Part shown: piece after piece, positions 46,720 through 55,380 of the stretch
Layout of the letters: each line of letters begins with the position of its first letter
Numbering within the stretch: position 1 is the stretch's first letter
From: Haloechinothrix alba
GTDB lineage: Bacteria; Actinomycetota; Actinomycetes; Mycobacteriales; Pseudonocardiaceae
Assembly (NCBI RefSeq): GCF_900188115.1
Contig: NZ_FZNW01000011.1
Span: 1-64,000, forward strand
Direction of reading: 5' to 3'
DNA: 64,000 nt
Translations under genes and position numbers: made by a program
Notes under the pieces: generated by a model
Databases searched by the model: none
Seen by the model: only the letters and a program-made list of their open reading frames with translations
What the model was told of the DNA's origin: nothing

Positions 46720-47997
46720 ATGACAGCAACGTTCGGCGCGACCTCGACCAGCTCTTCCGCTTCCGGAAGTATCGACCTGGGACCGGCCGCGTACCTGAAG
46801 TCGAAGGAAGAGGGCCACGAGCAGCCGCTCGCTCCGGACTTCGTTTCCGCGGAGGACTTCTCTCCGCTCGAGGTGGCCTACGACTTCGGCACGGTGCGCC
46901 GGTCCGACATCGAGTCGGGCCCACGCAACATCTGGCGCTACAAGAAGCTCCTGCCCGTTCCGAGCAACGTCGACCAGATCCCCAACACCGAGCCGGGCTG
47001 TACGAAGCTGATCCGCGCCGACCGGCTGGCCAAGGAGCTGGGCGTACGCCGGATCTGGGTCAAGGACGACACGGGCAACCCCACGCACTCGTTCAAGGAC
47101 CGGGTGGTGGCGGTGGCACTCGCCGCCGCGCGCGAGTTCGGGTTCGACGTGCTCGCCTGCCCGTCGACCGGCAACCTCGCCAACGCCGTTGCCTCCGCCG
47201 CTGCCCGCGCGGGATGGGACTCCGTCGTGCTGATCCCGTCCTCGCTCGAGCAGGCCAAGGTGCTGACCACCGCGGTCTACGACGGCTCCCTGATCGCCGT
47301 GGACGGTAACTACGACGACGTCAACCGGCTGGCGACCGAGCTGGCCTCCGAGAACGAGAACTGGGCGTTCGTCAACGTCAACGTCCGGCCCTACTACTCC
47401 GAGGGGTCCAAGACACTGGCGTTCGAGGTCGCCGAGCAGCTCGGCTGGCGCATCCCCGAGCAGATCGTGGTGCCCATCGCCTCCGGCTCGCAGCTGACCA
47501 AGGTCGACAAGGGCTTCACCGAGTTGAGCGAGGTCGGGCTCGTGGAGCCGTCCCCGTACACCGTGTTCGGCGCCCAGGCCACCGGCTGCTCCCCGGTGTC
47601 CTCCGCGTTCAAGTCCGGCCTCGATGTCGTGCAACCGACCAAGCCGGACACGATCGCCCGCTCGCTGGCCATCGGCAACCCCGCAGACGGGCCGTACGTG
47701 CTCGACACCGTCAACCGCACCGGCGGCGCGATCGAGGACGTCACCGACGAGGAGGTCGTCGAGGGGATCAAGCTGCTGGCCCGCACCGAGGGCATCTTCG
47801 CCGAGACTGCAGGCGGGGTCACCGTGGCGTGCGCGAAGAAGCTCATCGAGGCCGGCAAGATCGACCCCGACGCGGAGACCGTGCTGATGATCACCGGCGA
47901 CGGGCTGAAGACGCTGGACGCCGTGCAGGACTCGGTCGGCCCGAAGGCGACGGTCACGCCGACGGTGGACGCCGTGCGCGAGGCCCTCGGTCAGTAG
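46720..47997 (+). CDS. thrC: Threonine synthase
   Basis: A PLP enzyme converting O-phosphohomoserine to threonine. The 425-aa protein has the PLP lysine in NPTHSFKDRVV, the phosphate-binding CPSTGNLANAVA and the C-terminal ITGDGLKTLD. It is preceded by a SAM-type riboswitch, which is an uncommon context for thrC. It overlaps the end of comEC by 7 bases on the opposite strand. The C-terminus AVREALGQ is the normal end. Confidence 0.94.
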   Translation: MTATFGATSTSSSASGSIDLGPAAYLKSKEEGHEQPLAPDFVSAEDFSPLEVAYDFGTVRRSDIESGPRNIWRYKKLLPVPSNVDQIPNTEPGCTKLIRADRLAKELGVRRIWVKDDTGNPTHSFKDRVVAVALAAAREFGFDVLACPSTGNLANAVASAAARAGWDSVVLIPSSLEQAKVLTTAVYDGSLIAVDGNYDDVNRLATELASENENWAFVNVNVRPYYSEGSKTLAFEVAEQLGWRIPEQIVVPIASGSQLTKVDKGFTELSEVGLVEPSPYTVFGAQATGCSPVSSAFKSGLDVVQPTKPDTIARSLAIGNPADGPYVLDTVNRTGGAIEDVTDEEVVEGIKLLARTEGIFAETAGGVTVACAKKLIEAGKIDPDAETVLMITGDGLKTLDAVQDSVGPKATVTPTVDAVREALGQ

Positions 47998-50369
47998 CGA
48001 CGCGCGATGACGATGCCGTCCCGCGCGGGCACGACAGCGATGTCGCCCGCGCGGTCGGTGCGCGCGATCCGCGCTCCCACGCCGGTGAGCTGGTCGACGA
48101 CTGCCGTGTCCGGGTGATCGTGCCGGTTTCCCTCCCCCACGCTGATGACCGCGACAGCGGGTGCGACAGCCCGCAGGAAGTCCTCCCGCGTGTGCCCGCT
48201 GCCGTGATGCGGCACCTTCAACACGTCGGCGCGCAGGTCGTGGCCGGCAGCGAGCAGGTCGCCCTGGGCGGCCACCTCCCCGTCCCCGGGGAGCAGGATC
48301 CTGCCGGCAGGAGTGTCGGCGGTGACGGCGAGGGAGAGGTCGTTCACGGGCGTGCCGCCCGGCTCGGCCGCCTGCTCGGCAGGCACGTGGCGCGGACCGA
48401 TCACCCGGAGGTCCAGCCGGGACCAGCTCATCGCATCCCCCGGTGCCAGCTCGACCAGCGGCACGTTCTCGGCCCTCGCGGCGTTCACGACGGCTGTCCA
48501 CGCGCGCTCCGGGGTACGTCCCGGCCCCACGGCCACCGCGTCGACCTGCGTAGCGTCCAGCACCGCCGGTAGGTCGCCGTAGTGATCCTCGTGCAGGTGC
48601 GTGACGACGAGCAGCGGGACACGATCCACGCCCGCCCTGTCGAGGCATGCCGCCATCCCGCTTCGTGCACTGCCGGTGTCGAGCACCACGGCACTGCCTG
48701 CCTCGCCGGTCGCGAGCAGCAACCCGTCACCCTGGCCGACGTCGCAGGCGAGAAACGCCCAGCCCGCGGGAGGCCACCCCGGCGCGGACAGGCGCACGAC
48801 GGCCCATACCACCAGCGCCAGAACCAGACAGGCCGCCAGCACGCGACGGGGCATCCGGTACCGGAAGGCGAGCGCGCAGGACAACGAAACCAGTGCCGCG
48901 AGCCCACCGCCGATCCACCCATCCGGCCAGCCGAGCACGCCCGCAGGGACGTCCGCGGCACCGCGAGCCACGAGCAGTAACCAGCTCAACCCCGGCCACG
49001 CCGCCCGTGCGAGCAGCTCACCGAGCCAGGGCGCGGCGCCTGCGGTCGCTGTGGCGAGCGCGCCGAGCACGGTCGTCACCGCCACGGCGGGGGTGGCCAG
49101 CAGGTTCGCCCCGACCGCGACCAGGCTGACCTCACCGGCCATCCCCGCGATGAGCGGGGCTGTCGCGAGGAACGCCACCAGCGGGACGACTCCGGCCGAG
49201 GCGATCCCGACCGGCACGCCCGCAGACCGGAGCGACTCGACCCATCGCGGCGCGAGCACGACCAGTGCCGCCGTCGCCGCCACGGACATGGCGAACCCGA
49301 ACCGCACGGCCATCTGCGGGTCGTACAGCACGAGCACGCACACCGCGAACGCCAGCGCGGGCATCGCCGCGCGCTGCCGGCCGAGGAACAATGCGAGCAA
49401 CCCCACGGCCGCCATCAACCCTGCCCGCAGCACGCTCGGGGTGTAGCCGACGGTGACCACGTACCCGGCGAGCACCAGCCCGGCGAGCGAGGCCGACAGT
49501 CGCGGGCCGCTTCGCACTCCCCGCAGCAGCAGGAACACGGCACCGCACACGACGTTCACGTGCATGCCGGAGACGGCAACGAGGTGCGACATCCCGGCAG
49601 CGCGGAACTCGTCGAGCACGCGACGCGGCAGGCCGGAGGTGTCCCCGACCACCAGGCCCGGGAGCAGGCCTGCCGCGTCCTCGGGCAGCACCGAGCTCGC
49701 CGCTCGCAGGTCACGGCGTAGCGCGGCGCCACCCCGCTGCCAGAAGGGTGCGTCGCTGACCGTGGTCGGGGGCACGTCGCCGGGCACGCGAACCGTCGCG
49801 ACCGCGAGCTCGCCGTCCCGCGGTGGCGCGAGGGAACCGGAGAGCGCGACCGTCTGCCCGGGCAGTAGCCGTGACCACTGCCCGGCAGGCGCGAGCAGCA
49901 CCACGCGCCCCGTGCTGTCCAGCCGCTTGCCGTGCACGACCGCGCTCTCGACCCGGGCCGTGAGCAGCACGGACCCGGTTCCCTGCCGCTGGTGTGCCGC
50001 GCTACCGGACCGCAGGGGCCGGGGCCGCTCTCGGACGGTGACCCGCGCGTGGACGGTCGAGGAGCGCTCGGCCTCGGCGTGCAGGGAGTCGTGTGTCGCT
50101 GCGTGCAGCCGGATGCCGAGCAACACGGCGCTGAGCGCGCCTGCGAGCAGCAGCGCCACGGCGCCCGCGACCGCCCTCCCGCGCCGGGGCCGTCGAGCCA
50201 GCATGACGGCGGCAACGATCGCGGCGAGACCGCCGCACACCGGGGCCCACCACCACGCGATCCGCAGCCCCAGCAGCGCGGCCAACCAGATCGTGCCCGC
50301 GGCCGGAACCAGCCGGAAGTCCTGCCTGGTGTGATCCGGGGCGTCCGCGGCGGCAGGACCGCCGATCAT
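47991..50369 (-). CDS. comEC: ComEC/Rec2-family DNA uptake protein
   Basis: A 792-aa polytopic membrane protein: N-terminal hydrophobic pair and soluble OB-like DUF4131 part, the Competence domain of about ten segments with GLVVGDTSGLP and AGMSHLVAVSGMHV, and a C-terminal metallo-beta-lactamase domain (VTHLHEDHYGDLPAVL, KVPHHGSGH). It forms the channel for single-stranded DNA entry in competent bacteria, though natural transformation is rarely shown in actinobacteria. Its ATG overlaps the comEA stop (ATGA). Confidence 0.92.
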   Translation of the reverse strand: MIGGPAAADAPDHTRQDFRLVPAAGTIWLAALLGLRIAWWWAPVCGGLAAIVAAVMLARRPRRGRAVAGAVALLLAGALSAVLLGIRLHAATHDSLHAEAERSSTVHARVTVRERPRPLRSGSAAHQRQGTGSVLLTARVESAVVHGKRLDSTGRVVLLAPAGQWSRLLPGQTVALSGSLAPPRDGELAVATVRVPGDVPPTTVSDAPFWQRGGAALRRDLRAASSVLPEDAAGLLPGLVVGDTSGLPRRVLDEFRAAGMSHLVAVSGMHVNVVCGAVFLLLRGVRSGPRLSASLAGLVLAGYVVTVGYTPSVLRAGLMAAVGLLALFLGRQRAAMPALAFAVCVLVLYDPQMAVRFGFAMSVAATAALVVLAPRWVESLRSAGVPVGIASAGVVPLVAFLATAPLIAGMAGEVSLVAVGANLLATPAVAVTTVLGALATATAGAAPWLGELLARAAWPGLSWLLLVARGAADVPAGVLGWPDGWIGGGLAALVSLSCALAFRYRMPRRVLAACLVLALVVWAVVRLSAPGWPPAGWAFLACDVGQGDGLLLATGEAGSAVVLDTGSARSGMAACLDRAGVDRVPLLVVTHLHEDHYGDLPAVLDATQVDAVAVGPGRTPERAWTAVVNAARAENVPLVELAPGDAMSWSRLDLRVIGPRHVPAEQAAEPGGTPVNDLSLAVTADTPAGRILLPGDGEVAAQGDLLAAGHDLRADVLKVPHHGSGHTREDFLRAVAPAVAVISVGEGNRHDHPDTAVVDQLTGVGARIARTDRAGDIAVVPARDGIVIARRY

Positions 50370-51358
50370 TCCACGGTGACCTTGTCCCGCAGGCTGTCCA
50401 ACCTGCTCTCCCCGATCCCCTGGACCTCGCGCAGCTGCTCGACAGCGGTGAACTCACCGTGCCGCTCCCGCCACTCCACAATCCGGCCCGCGGTGACCTC
50501 TCCGACTCCCGGCAAGGTCTCCAGCTCGGCGGTACTCGCCCCGTTCAGGTGGACCGGACCGGACTCCTCCCCGGGCGTCCGTCCTCCCGGGTCGCTCGGT
50601 TCCGGTCCCATGCCGGGCGGGGCGGGCACCCCGACGTAGATCTGCTCGCCGTCGGTCAACGGCCGCGCCAGGTTGATCTCCATGAGGTCGGCACCGGGGT
50701 CCTCGCCTCCGGCAGCCTCGACGGCGTCCGCGACACGCGACCCGGCGGGCACGGTGACCAGTCCCGGCTCGGCGACCTCCCCCACCACACTGATCACCAG
50801 GTCGGCCGCGCCGTCCCGGGGCTCGCCCCCGTCCGCACGCGTGTCGCGCTCCCGCGGAGTCCGTGGCGGCGAGGTGGGCGCGGGCTCCGCGGGACCATCA
50901 CGCACGACCTCGCCGGTGGGCGACTCGACGTGCGCGGGGACGTGCTCCTGGCTCTCCTGTCCGCCGGACAGTGCCCACGCTGTCACGCTCAGCACCCCCA
51001 CCACCGCGACGGCCGGGAGCAGCACGACCAGGACCGGCAGGCGCCGCAGGCCGGAGCGCGGCCGGTCGGCAGCCACGGAACCGCTTCCTCCCGGCTCCTC
51101 CCCGGCACCGTCCCCGGTCCGATCCCGTGCCCCGGTACCGCCCGGTATCCAGCGTTGCCGCAGCCGCGCGACCCATCGCGATGCCAAGAGCGTGAGCCGG
51201 CCGGGCATGCGTGGGGTGACGAGTGCTGCTACCGCGTCGGCATCCGTAGCTGCCGCGTCCCGGCGCCGGGGCCTGCCGGCCAGTGCAGCCAGTCGCTCTG
51301 CGGCGAGCTCGGACTGCGCGGGCGTACGTGGCGACGGTCCTGCTGTTACCTCGGGCAC
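50366..51358 (-). CDS. comEA: ComEA family helix-hairpin-helix DNA-binding protein
   Basis: A 330-aa membrane-anchored DNA receptor. A cytosolic Arg-rich part (about 100 residues), one transmembrane segment (LPVLVVLLPAVAVVGVLSV), a Pro/Glu-rich linker, a SLBB domain (SVVGEVAEPGLVTVPAGSRV) and the C-terminal HhH repeats (LNGASTAELETLPGVGEVTA, LREVQGIGESRLDSLRDKVT). No ribosome binding site precedes GTG 51358, but TACTGT on the minus strand ends 7 bases upstream, consistent with a leaderless start. GTG 51364 is an alternative. Coupled to comEC. Confidence 0.88.
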   Translation of the reverse strand: MPEVTAGPSPRTPAQSELAAERLAALAGRPRRRDAAATDADAVAALVTPRMPGRLTLLASRWVARLRQRWIPGGTGARDRTGDGAGEEPGGSGSVAADRPRSGLRRLPVLVVLLPAVAVVGVLSVTAWALSGGQESQEHVPAHVESPTGEVVRDGPAEPAPTSPPRTPRERDTRADGGEPRDGAADLVISVVGEVAEPGLVTVPAGSRVADAVEAAGGEDPGADLMEINLARPLTDGEQIYVGVPAPPGMGPEPSDPGGRTPGEESGPVHLNGASTAELETLPGVGEVTAGRIVEWRERHGEFTAVEQLREVQGIGESRLDSLRDKVTVE

Positions 51359-51438
51359 GGCCACGACAGTAGGGCGCGCCGGGCCCGCTACCCACTGGTT
51401 TCCGCCGCGCCTGTGGACAACCCCCACCCCGTGGACAT

Positions 51439-51521
51439 GTGTTGAATGACGCTTTCAGTCCATTCGGAACGCTGAATGACGCTTTCAGCCCGTCTCGCGG
51501 ACTGAAAGCGTCATTCAACAC
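51439..51521. repeat. TGAATGACGCTTTCAGTCC-type hairpin repeat, cluster C
   Basis: Direct copies at 51439-51461 and 51471-51490 and an inverted copy at 51499-51521. Copies 1 and 3 form a perfect 23-bp stem; copies 2 and 3 a shorter one with a 7-nt loop. The TGA at 51511-51513 of the 342-aa membrane protein gene lies inside copy 3. Confidence 0.9.
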
Positions 51522-52539
51522 GAAACCAGGAGGCGAGCTGGGCATGGTCGGATGCCATGTTCCGCAGCTCCCGGTAGGCGCGCATAGCGGGGCCGAGCTC
51601 GTCGTTGCGCCGCTTGACCAGGATCAGGCACCAGATCAGCGACGTCAGGCAGGGAACCGCGGCGACCCCGCTCACCGCGAACGCGATGTGCAGGCTCTCG
51701 TCGAAGTGCCCGTACAGCAGCCAGGCCAGCGGAGGAGTCACCACGACGAGGAAGAACACCGCAGCCACGTTCGCCAGGATCTTGATCCGCTTCTGCCAGG
51801 CGAGGTACCGCGCGCGCACGCGCAGGAGGTTCGTCTCGTCCAGCGGGTCGAAACCCAGCCGGCGGTGCAGCTCGGCGGCGCGGTCGGCCACGCGCCGGTA
51901 CGAACGCAGCTCCTCGAACCCGCCCGCGTCACCGGATCCGGCCAGTGTGGATCCCGATCCGGGGCCGTGCGCGTCGACGAACGCGCCGTCGCTCGGCCGG
52001 ACCGCGGCAACCCCGGCCGGTTTGATGATCATGCCGTTGCGCGGCGAGTCGAATGCCGTCCCACACACCTGCCAGCCTGCGGCGTGCACGTACGCGCCGA
52101 TCTCCTCGGTCGGGACGTTGATGTAGTCGTTGACATCGAGCCAGTACGTGCCGTTCACGCCCGGGCGCGCGGCGGCGAGCTCATCGCGCAACCGTGTCCG
52201 CGCATCGACCGCGACTGCCGCCTCAGCCGGGCCGGCCCTGCGGAAACGCAACCGCCACACGTTCGCGTCGAGGTGCTCGTCGACGTAGCGCCAACCCTGC
52301 CTGCCGAGCAGCTCGATCAACTCGTACCTCGGCACCTCCCGGTAGGCGACCCGGTCGAGCTCGAGGACGGAACCCTGTGCCTGACCGTGCACCGACCCCA
52401 GCGACTCCAGCTGCCGCGTGCGGGCACGCCTGCGTGCCCGCACGCCACCGTCACGTTCGGTGGCACCGAGATGGAACAGAGCACCCAGAGACACCGCGTT
52501 CAGCGTGACTGCCACGCAGAGCAGCACCGTGTACAGCAT
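51511..52539 (-). CDS. Three-span membrane protein of the WXG module, function unknown
   Basis: A 342-aa protein with one N-terminal membrane segment (about residues 1-25), a soluble region of about 220 residues, and two hydrophobic segments near the end (ILANVAAVFFLVVVTPPLAW and IAFAVSGVAAVPCLTSLIW). The soluble part has two similar 19-residue stretches, at 68-86 (REVPRYELIELLGRQGWRY) and 141-159 (NVPTEEIGAYVHAAGWQV at 141-158), each predicted helix followed by Gly-Trp. I know no family. It is the last gene of a five-gene unit and starts 4 bases after the upstream stop. Confidence 0.75.
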   Translation of the reverse strand: MLYTVLLCVAVTLNAVSLGALFHLGATERDGGVRARRRARTRQLESLGSVHGQAQGSVLELDRVAYREVPRYELIELLGRQGWRYVDEHLDANVWRLRFRRAGPAEAAVAVDARTRLRDELAAARPGVNGTYWLDVNDYINVPTEEIGAYVHAAGWQVCGTAFDSPRNGMIIKPAGVAAVRPSDGAFVDAHGPGSGSTLAGSGDAGGFEELRSYRRVADRAAELHRRLGFDPLDETNLLRVRARYLAWQKRIKILANVAAVFFLVVVTPPLAWLLYGHFDESLHIAFAVSGVAAVPCLTSLIWCLILVKRRNDELGPAMRAYRELRNMASDHAQLASWFRVE

Positions 52540-52543
52540 CCCG

Positions 52544-52834
52544 TCACCCGGTCCGGTCCGCCGGCACGAAACCCATCGGGCCGAGCCGCCTCCGCCCCGG
52601 AGCACGCCCGGTGTAGCGCAACCCGCGGCTCGCCGCCAGTTCCTTGACCATGTGTTCGGAGAGCGGGTAGCAGGACGCCACATCCACCGTGCACCCCGAC
52701 GGTCGGTACTGCGCCTCGAACGCGGCGAGACCCGCCCGCAGTGACCGCCTACGCAGCAGGTACCTGTCGATATAGCCGTACAGCGCGATCGCCGGTAGGA
52801 CCGCGAAACCCAGGACCGTCAGGACCGTTTCCAC
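52544..52834 (-). CDS. Small membrane-anchored protein of the WXG module
   Basis: A 96-aa protein: one N-terminal transmembrane segment (TVLTVLGFAVLPAIALYGYI), then a soluble domain. Residues 56-74 (YPLSEHMVKELAASRGLRY) align with the two stretches in the 342-aa neighbour, so the two genes share a domain and may have arisen by duplication. The GTG at 52834 has GAAGGTGAGG upstream. Function unknown. Confidence 0.68.
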   Translation of the reverse strand: METVLTVLGFAVLPAIALYGYIDRYLLRRRSLRAGLAAFEAQYRPSGCTVDVASCYPLSEHMVKELAASRGLRYTGRAPGRRRLGPMGFVPADRTG

Positions 52835-52889
52835 AACCTCACCTTCCTGCCCGTGCCGCACATCGCGCTGCTCGGTACCGCCACGCGGC

Positions 52890-53555
52890 TCAACCGAGCA
52901 CGGCGGTGATCGGCGAACCGCCGTCCTCCGAGGGCGCCGTGAACGACACGCTGTAGGCGATATCGTCCAGCATCGCAGCGTAGTAGCTCCATTCCGGAAG
53001 GCACTGGCTCGATATCCCGAACACGGCGATCCTCCGGTTGCCCGGTAACGGTAGGACGACCTGGGCCTGCCGTACCCGGTGGCTTTGCGGCTGATTCCTC
53101 CCGTCCACCGTGTACGGCAGGTGCACGTCGGCCTCGTCGCCGACCAGTACAGCCCGACCCGCCGGGAACTCGGCGAAGGCCACCTCACGCGGCGAGCCGG
53201 GCACCCGCAGCCCGTCGGCAAGGGCCATCAGCGGCCGCTCACCGTCCAGATTCGCCTCCCGCACGCATACCGTGAACTGCGCGGTACTCAAGCGCGGCGG
53301 CTCGTCCTCCGTGCGAACCAGGCACGTCGCGGCATAGATCGCCCCCTGTTCCAGCAGCTCACCGATCATGACTTCTTGCTGCAGCGTCAGCGAGCCGCAC
53401 TGCTCGGGCGTGGCACCCTCCAGCGCCGCGCCGAACCGCTCGAAGCTGCGCCGCACCCGTTCCTCGGGGTCACCGTCCAGGTCGATCTCCTGAAAGACCG
53501 GCGGGACCGAGAAGTACAGGGGGTCGCCCGTGGCATCGCCTTCCGTCATCGTCAT
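52890..53555 (-). CDS. Soluble protein of unknown family, WXG module
   Basis: A 221-aa acidic protein without membrane segments. It opens MTMTEGDATGDPLYFSVPP, has several predicted strands (LSTAQFTVCVREA, REVAFAEFPAGRAVLVGDEA, RQAQVVLPLPGNRRIAVFGI) and a Cys in SQCLPEW. It begins 2 bases after the 390-aa WXG-like protein gene, so it could be a chaperone, immunity or partner protein. I do not recognise a family. Confidence 0.72.
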   Translation of the reverse strand: MTMTEGDATGDPLYFSVPPVFQEIDLDGDPEERVRRSFERFGAALEGATPEQCGSLTLQQEVMIGELLEQGAIYAATCLVRTEDEPPRLSTAQFTVCVREANLDGERPLMALADGLRVPGSPREVAFAEFPAGRAVLVGDEADVHLPYTVDGRNQPQSHRVRQAQVVLPLPGNRRIAVFGISSQCLPEWSYYAAMLDDIAYSVSFTAPSEDGGSPITAVLG

Positions 53556-53557
53556 GG

Positions 53558-54730
53558 CTATCGCGCCGCACCGATACCGCTCAGGATCGTGCCGGACACG
53601 GTTCCGGCGTTCGACACGCCCTCATGGTCACTCGCCCCCGCGACGGATGCCGGCACCGCCAGCGCAGACGTCGCCACGTCGAACCTCCCACCCGGCAGGG
53701 CGCTGTCCGCGACGGCGTCCACGGCGCCGCGCATCCCACTACTCGTGGTGGCCACCCCGTTCGTGGGCAACCGTCCCGCCGCTTCCAGGCCCCGCGTCAT
53801 CGCCTGAGCACCGTCGGTCGCCACATCCGCGGTCCGGTAGACACCGCGCGCGCCCCGAAACGCGGCGCCGACGCCGGGAACCATCCCCAGGGCGTCACCG
53901 CCGAGACCGACCCAGGCCATCGGGTCGTCCAGGTTGCCGTTGAGCGCCATGTCGGTCGCGTTCGCCGCCAGTGCCACACCGCCCGCCACCAGCGCGATCG
54001 GACCCATCACCGGGGCCAGCACGGGGATGCACGCGAGCAACCCCGCGACAGCGGACACGATGCCCGCGATGTCGCCGATCGTGCCGATCGCGTCCCGGAA
54101 CGCGTCCCCGAGACGTTCGAAGCGGCCGACGTCCGGCGCGATCGCCCCGGCGTCGTTGAGCGCCTCCGCGCAACGCCGCCCGTCGTCACGCCACGCCTCC
54201 ATCAGATCGTCGCGTGCGATCCTGCGCAGCTCCTCGATTCGCGCCGCGATGTCGTTCGCGCTCTTCAACGCGCTGTCGTGTGCGCCGGCTGCTGCCTGAT
54301 CGGCCGGATTGGCGTTCCAGTGCTGCCGGGTACGCTCGACGTATTCGTTCGCGTGCTCGAACCGGCGCAGCAGGTTCTGAATGTCGCCTTCGATCTCGAC
54401 AGCCCGGCGCTGGTGGGCACCCAGCTGGTCGGACCAGGCATCCAGCGCCTTGCCCGCCTGCTCGAGGGACTCGCGCGCGTTGTCGATGTAGCGGGGCAGA
54501 TCGTCCAGCTGCTCGGCGAAAGCCTCGGCCGCCTCGCCGAACCAGACGTCCTGGCGTCCACGCAGCACCGAATTCAACGCCTCGTGCGCGCGACCGGCGC
54601 ATTCCGCCGTGTCGAGGAACTGCCTGGCGAACTCCCCGACCAATGACGCGTTCCCGTGCGCCGGATCGAAACCGATCCCGGGGTAATCACCGGGAGCCGC
54701 ATCGGGTTGCAGTCCTGGTGGAGAAACCAT
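53558..54730 (-). CDS. Putative type VII secretion substrate with WXG-like N-terminal domain
   Basis: A 390-aa protein. Residues 30-185 are long helices with a WFG turn (63-65) in VWFGEAAEAFAEQL and heptad-like spacing up to ELRRIARDDLMEAW: a WXG100/LXG-type hairpin as in T7SS-exported proteins. Residues 217-262 are hydrophobic and Gly/Ala-rich (IAGIVSAVAGLLACIPVLAP, VAGGVALAANATDMALNGN). The C-terminal 120 residues are low-complexity with no recognisable toxin domain. No signal peptide. It follows a small WXG100-like gene. Confidence 0.75.
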   Translation of the reverse strand: MVSPPGLQPDAAPGDYPGIGFDPAHGNASLVGEFARQFLDTAECAGRAHEALNSVLRGRQDVWFGEAAEAFAEQLDDLPRYIDNARESLEQAGKALDAWSDQLGAHQRRAVEIEGDIQNLLRRFEHANEYVERTRQHWNANPADQAAAGAHDSALKSANDIAARIEELRRIARDDLMEAWRDDGRRCAEALNDAGAIAPDVGRFERLGDAFRDAIGTIGDIAGIVSAVAGLLACIPVLAPVMGPIALVAGGVALAANATDMALNGNLDDPMAWVGLGGDALGMVPGVGAAFRGARGVYRTADVATDGAQAMTRGLEAAGRLPTNGVATTSSGMRGAVDAVADSALPGGRFDVATSALAVPASVAGASDHEGVSNAGTVSGTILSGIGAAR

Positions 54731-54841
54731 GCCGTACTACCTTTCTCGTCGTGGCACCGCGCCCGGTTCCCCGTTCGTCGACGACGCGTTCGCCTGCGCC
54801 GGGAACTGCGCGAACCGTGACGCTGCGCCAGGTAGGACCGA

Positions 54842-55165
54842 CTATCCGAGTCCCTCGGCGGCCTCATCGAGCGCGGAGGCGATCTCGCGCTCGAACTCCG
54901 CGTAAGTGTCCTTGGCGTCCTCGAGGCCCTCCCGCACACCGTCGAGGGCTTTATTGATCTTGTACAGCCCGTCGTCCCAGTCACTCCAGAACTCGGTGGC
55001 GGCGGCGTTGAGCTCCTCGGGACCGAGCGCTCGGTCCCCTGTGCCCATGAAGCCTCCACCGTGCTGCGACAACCTGCTCGCCGCGTCCTCGATGTCGGCA
55101 ACGACCCGATCCAGGTCCGTACCCAGCCGGTCAAGACCGTCGATGCTGACGCTGATGTCCACCAC
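54842..55165 (-). CDS. Small WXG100-like (ESX/EspC-type) protein
   Basis: A 107-aa helical protein in the ESX size class. A Gly-rich turn (HGGGFMGTG) and TEFWSDWDDGLYKI stand at the hairpin, and a C-terminal YAEFE (residues 88-92) fits the YxxxD/E type VII export signal. GTG 55165 is chosen with GGAGGG 7 bases upstream; an ATG 4 codons earlier is possible. It is the first gene of the module. No ESX core (EccC, EccD) is in the window, so export would depend on a system elsewhere. Confidence 0.75.
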   Translation of the reverse strand: MVDISVSIDGLDRLGTDLDRVVADIEDAASRLSQHGGGFMGTGDRALGPEELNAAATEFWSDWDDGLYKINKALDGVREGLEDAKDTYAEFEREIASALDEAAEGLG

Positions 55166-55220
55166 GTGCTTCCCTCCACGCATGCTCACGGCAGCCGTGC
55201 TCGGACCGGCGACGCGCGCG

Positions 55221-55248
55221 CAGTGATACCCGCGTAGTGATACCCGCG
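55221..55248. repeat. 14-bp tandem duplication upstream of the WXG module
   Basis: AGTGATACCCGCG occurs twice with 14-bp period (55222-55234 and 55236-55248). It lies 56 bases before the start of the first module gene, so it could overlap the promoter. Confidence 0.6.
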
Positions 55249-55331
55249 CAGCGCCCGGCCCAGGCGAAGCCCCCATTCCGGAACAGCTCGGCGAGACCTT
55301 AGCACGCGGACACATCCGACGTGCCTTGTTC

Positions 55332-55380
55332 GCTGAATGACGCTTTCAGTCCATCTCGTGGACCGAAAGCGTCATTCAGC
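55332..55380. repeat. TGAATGACGCTTTCAGTCC-type hairpin repeat, copy D
   Basis: Arms at 55332-55352 and 55360-55380 with one mismatch and a 7-nt loop ATCTCGT. The degV stop (TGA, 55376-55378) is inside the right arm. Confidence 0.9.
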
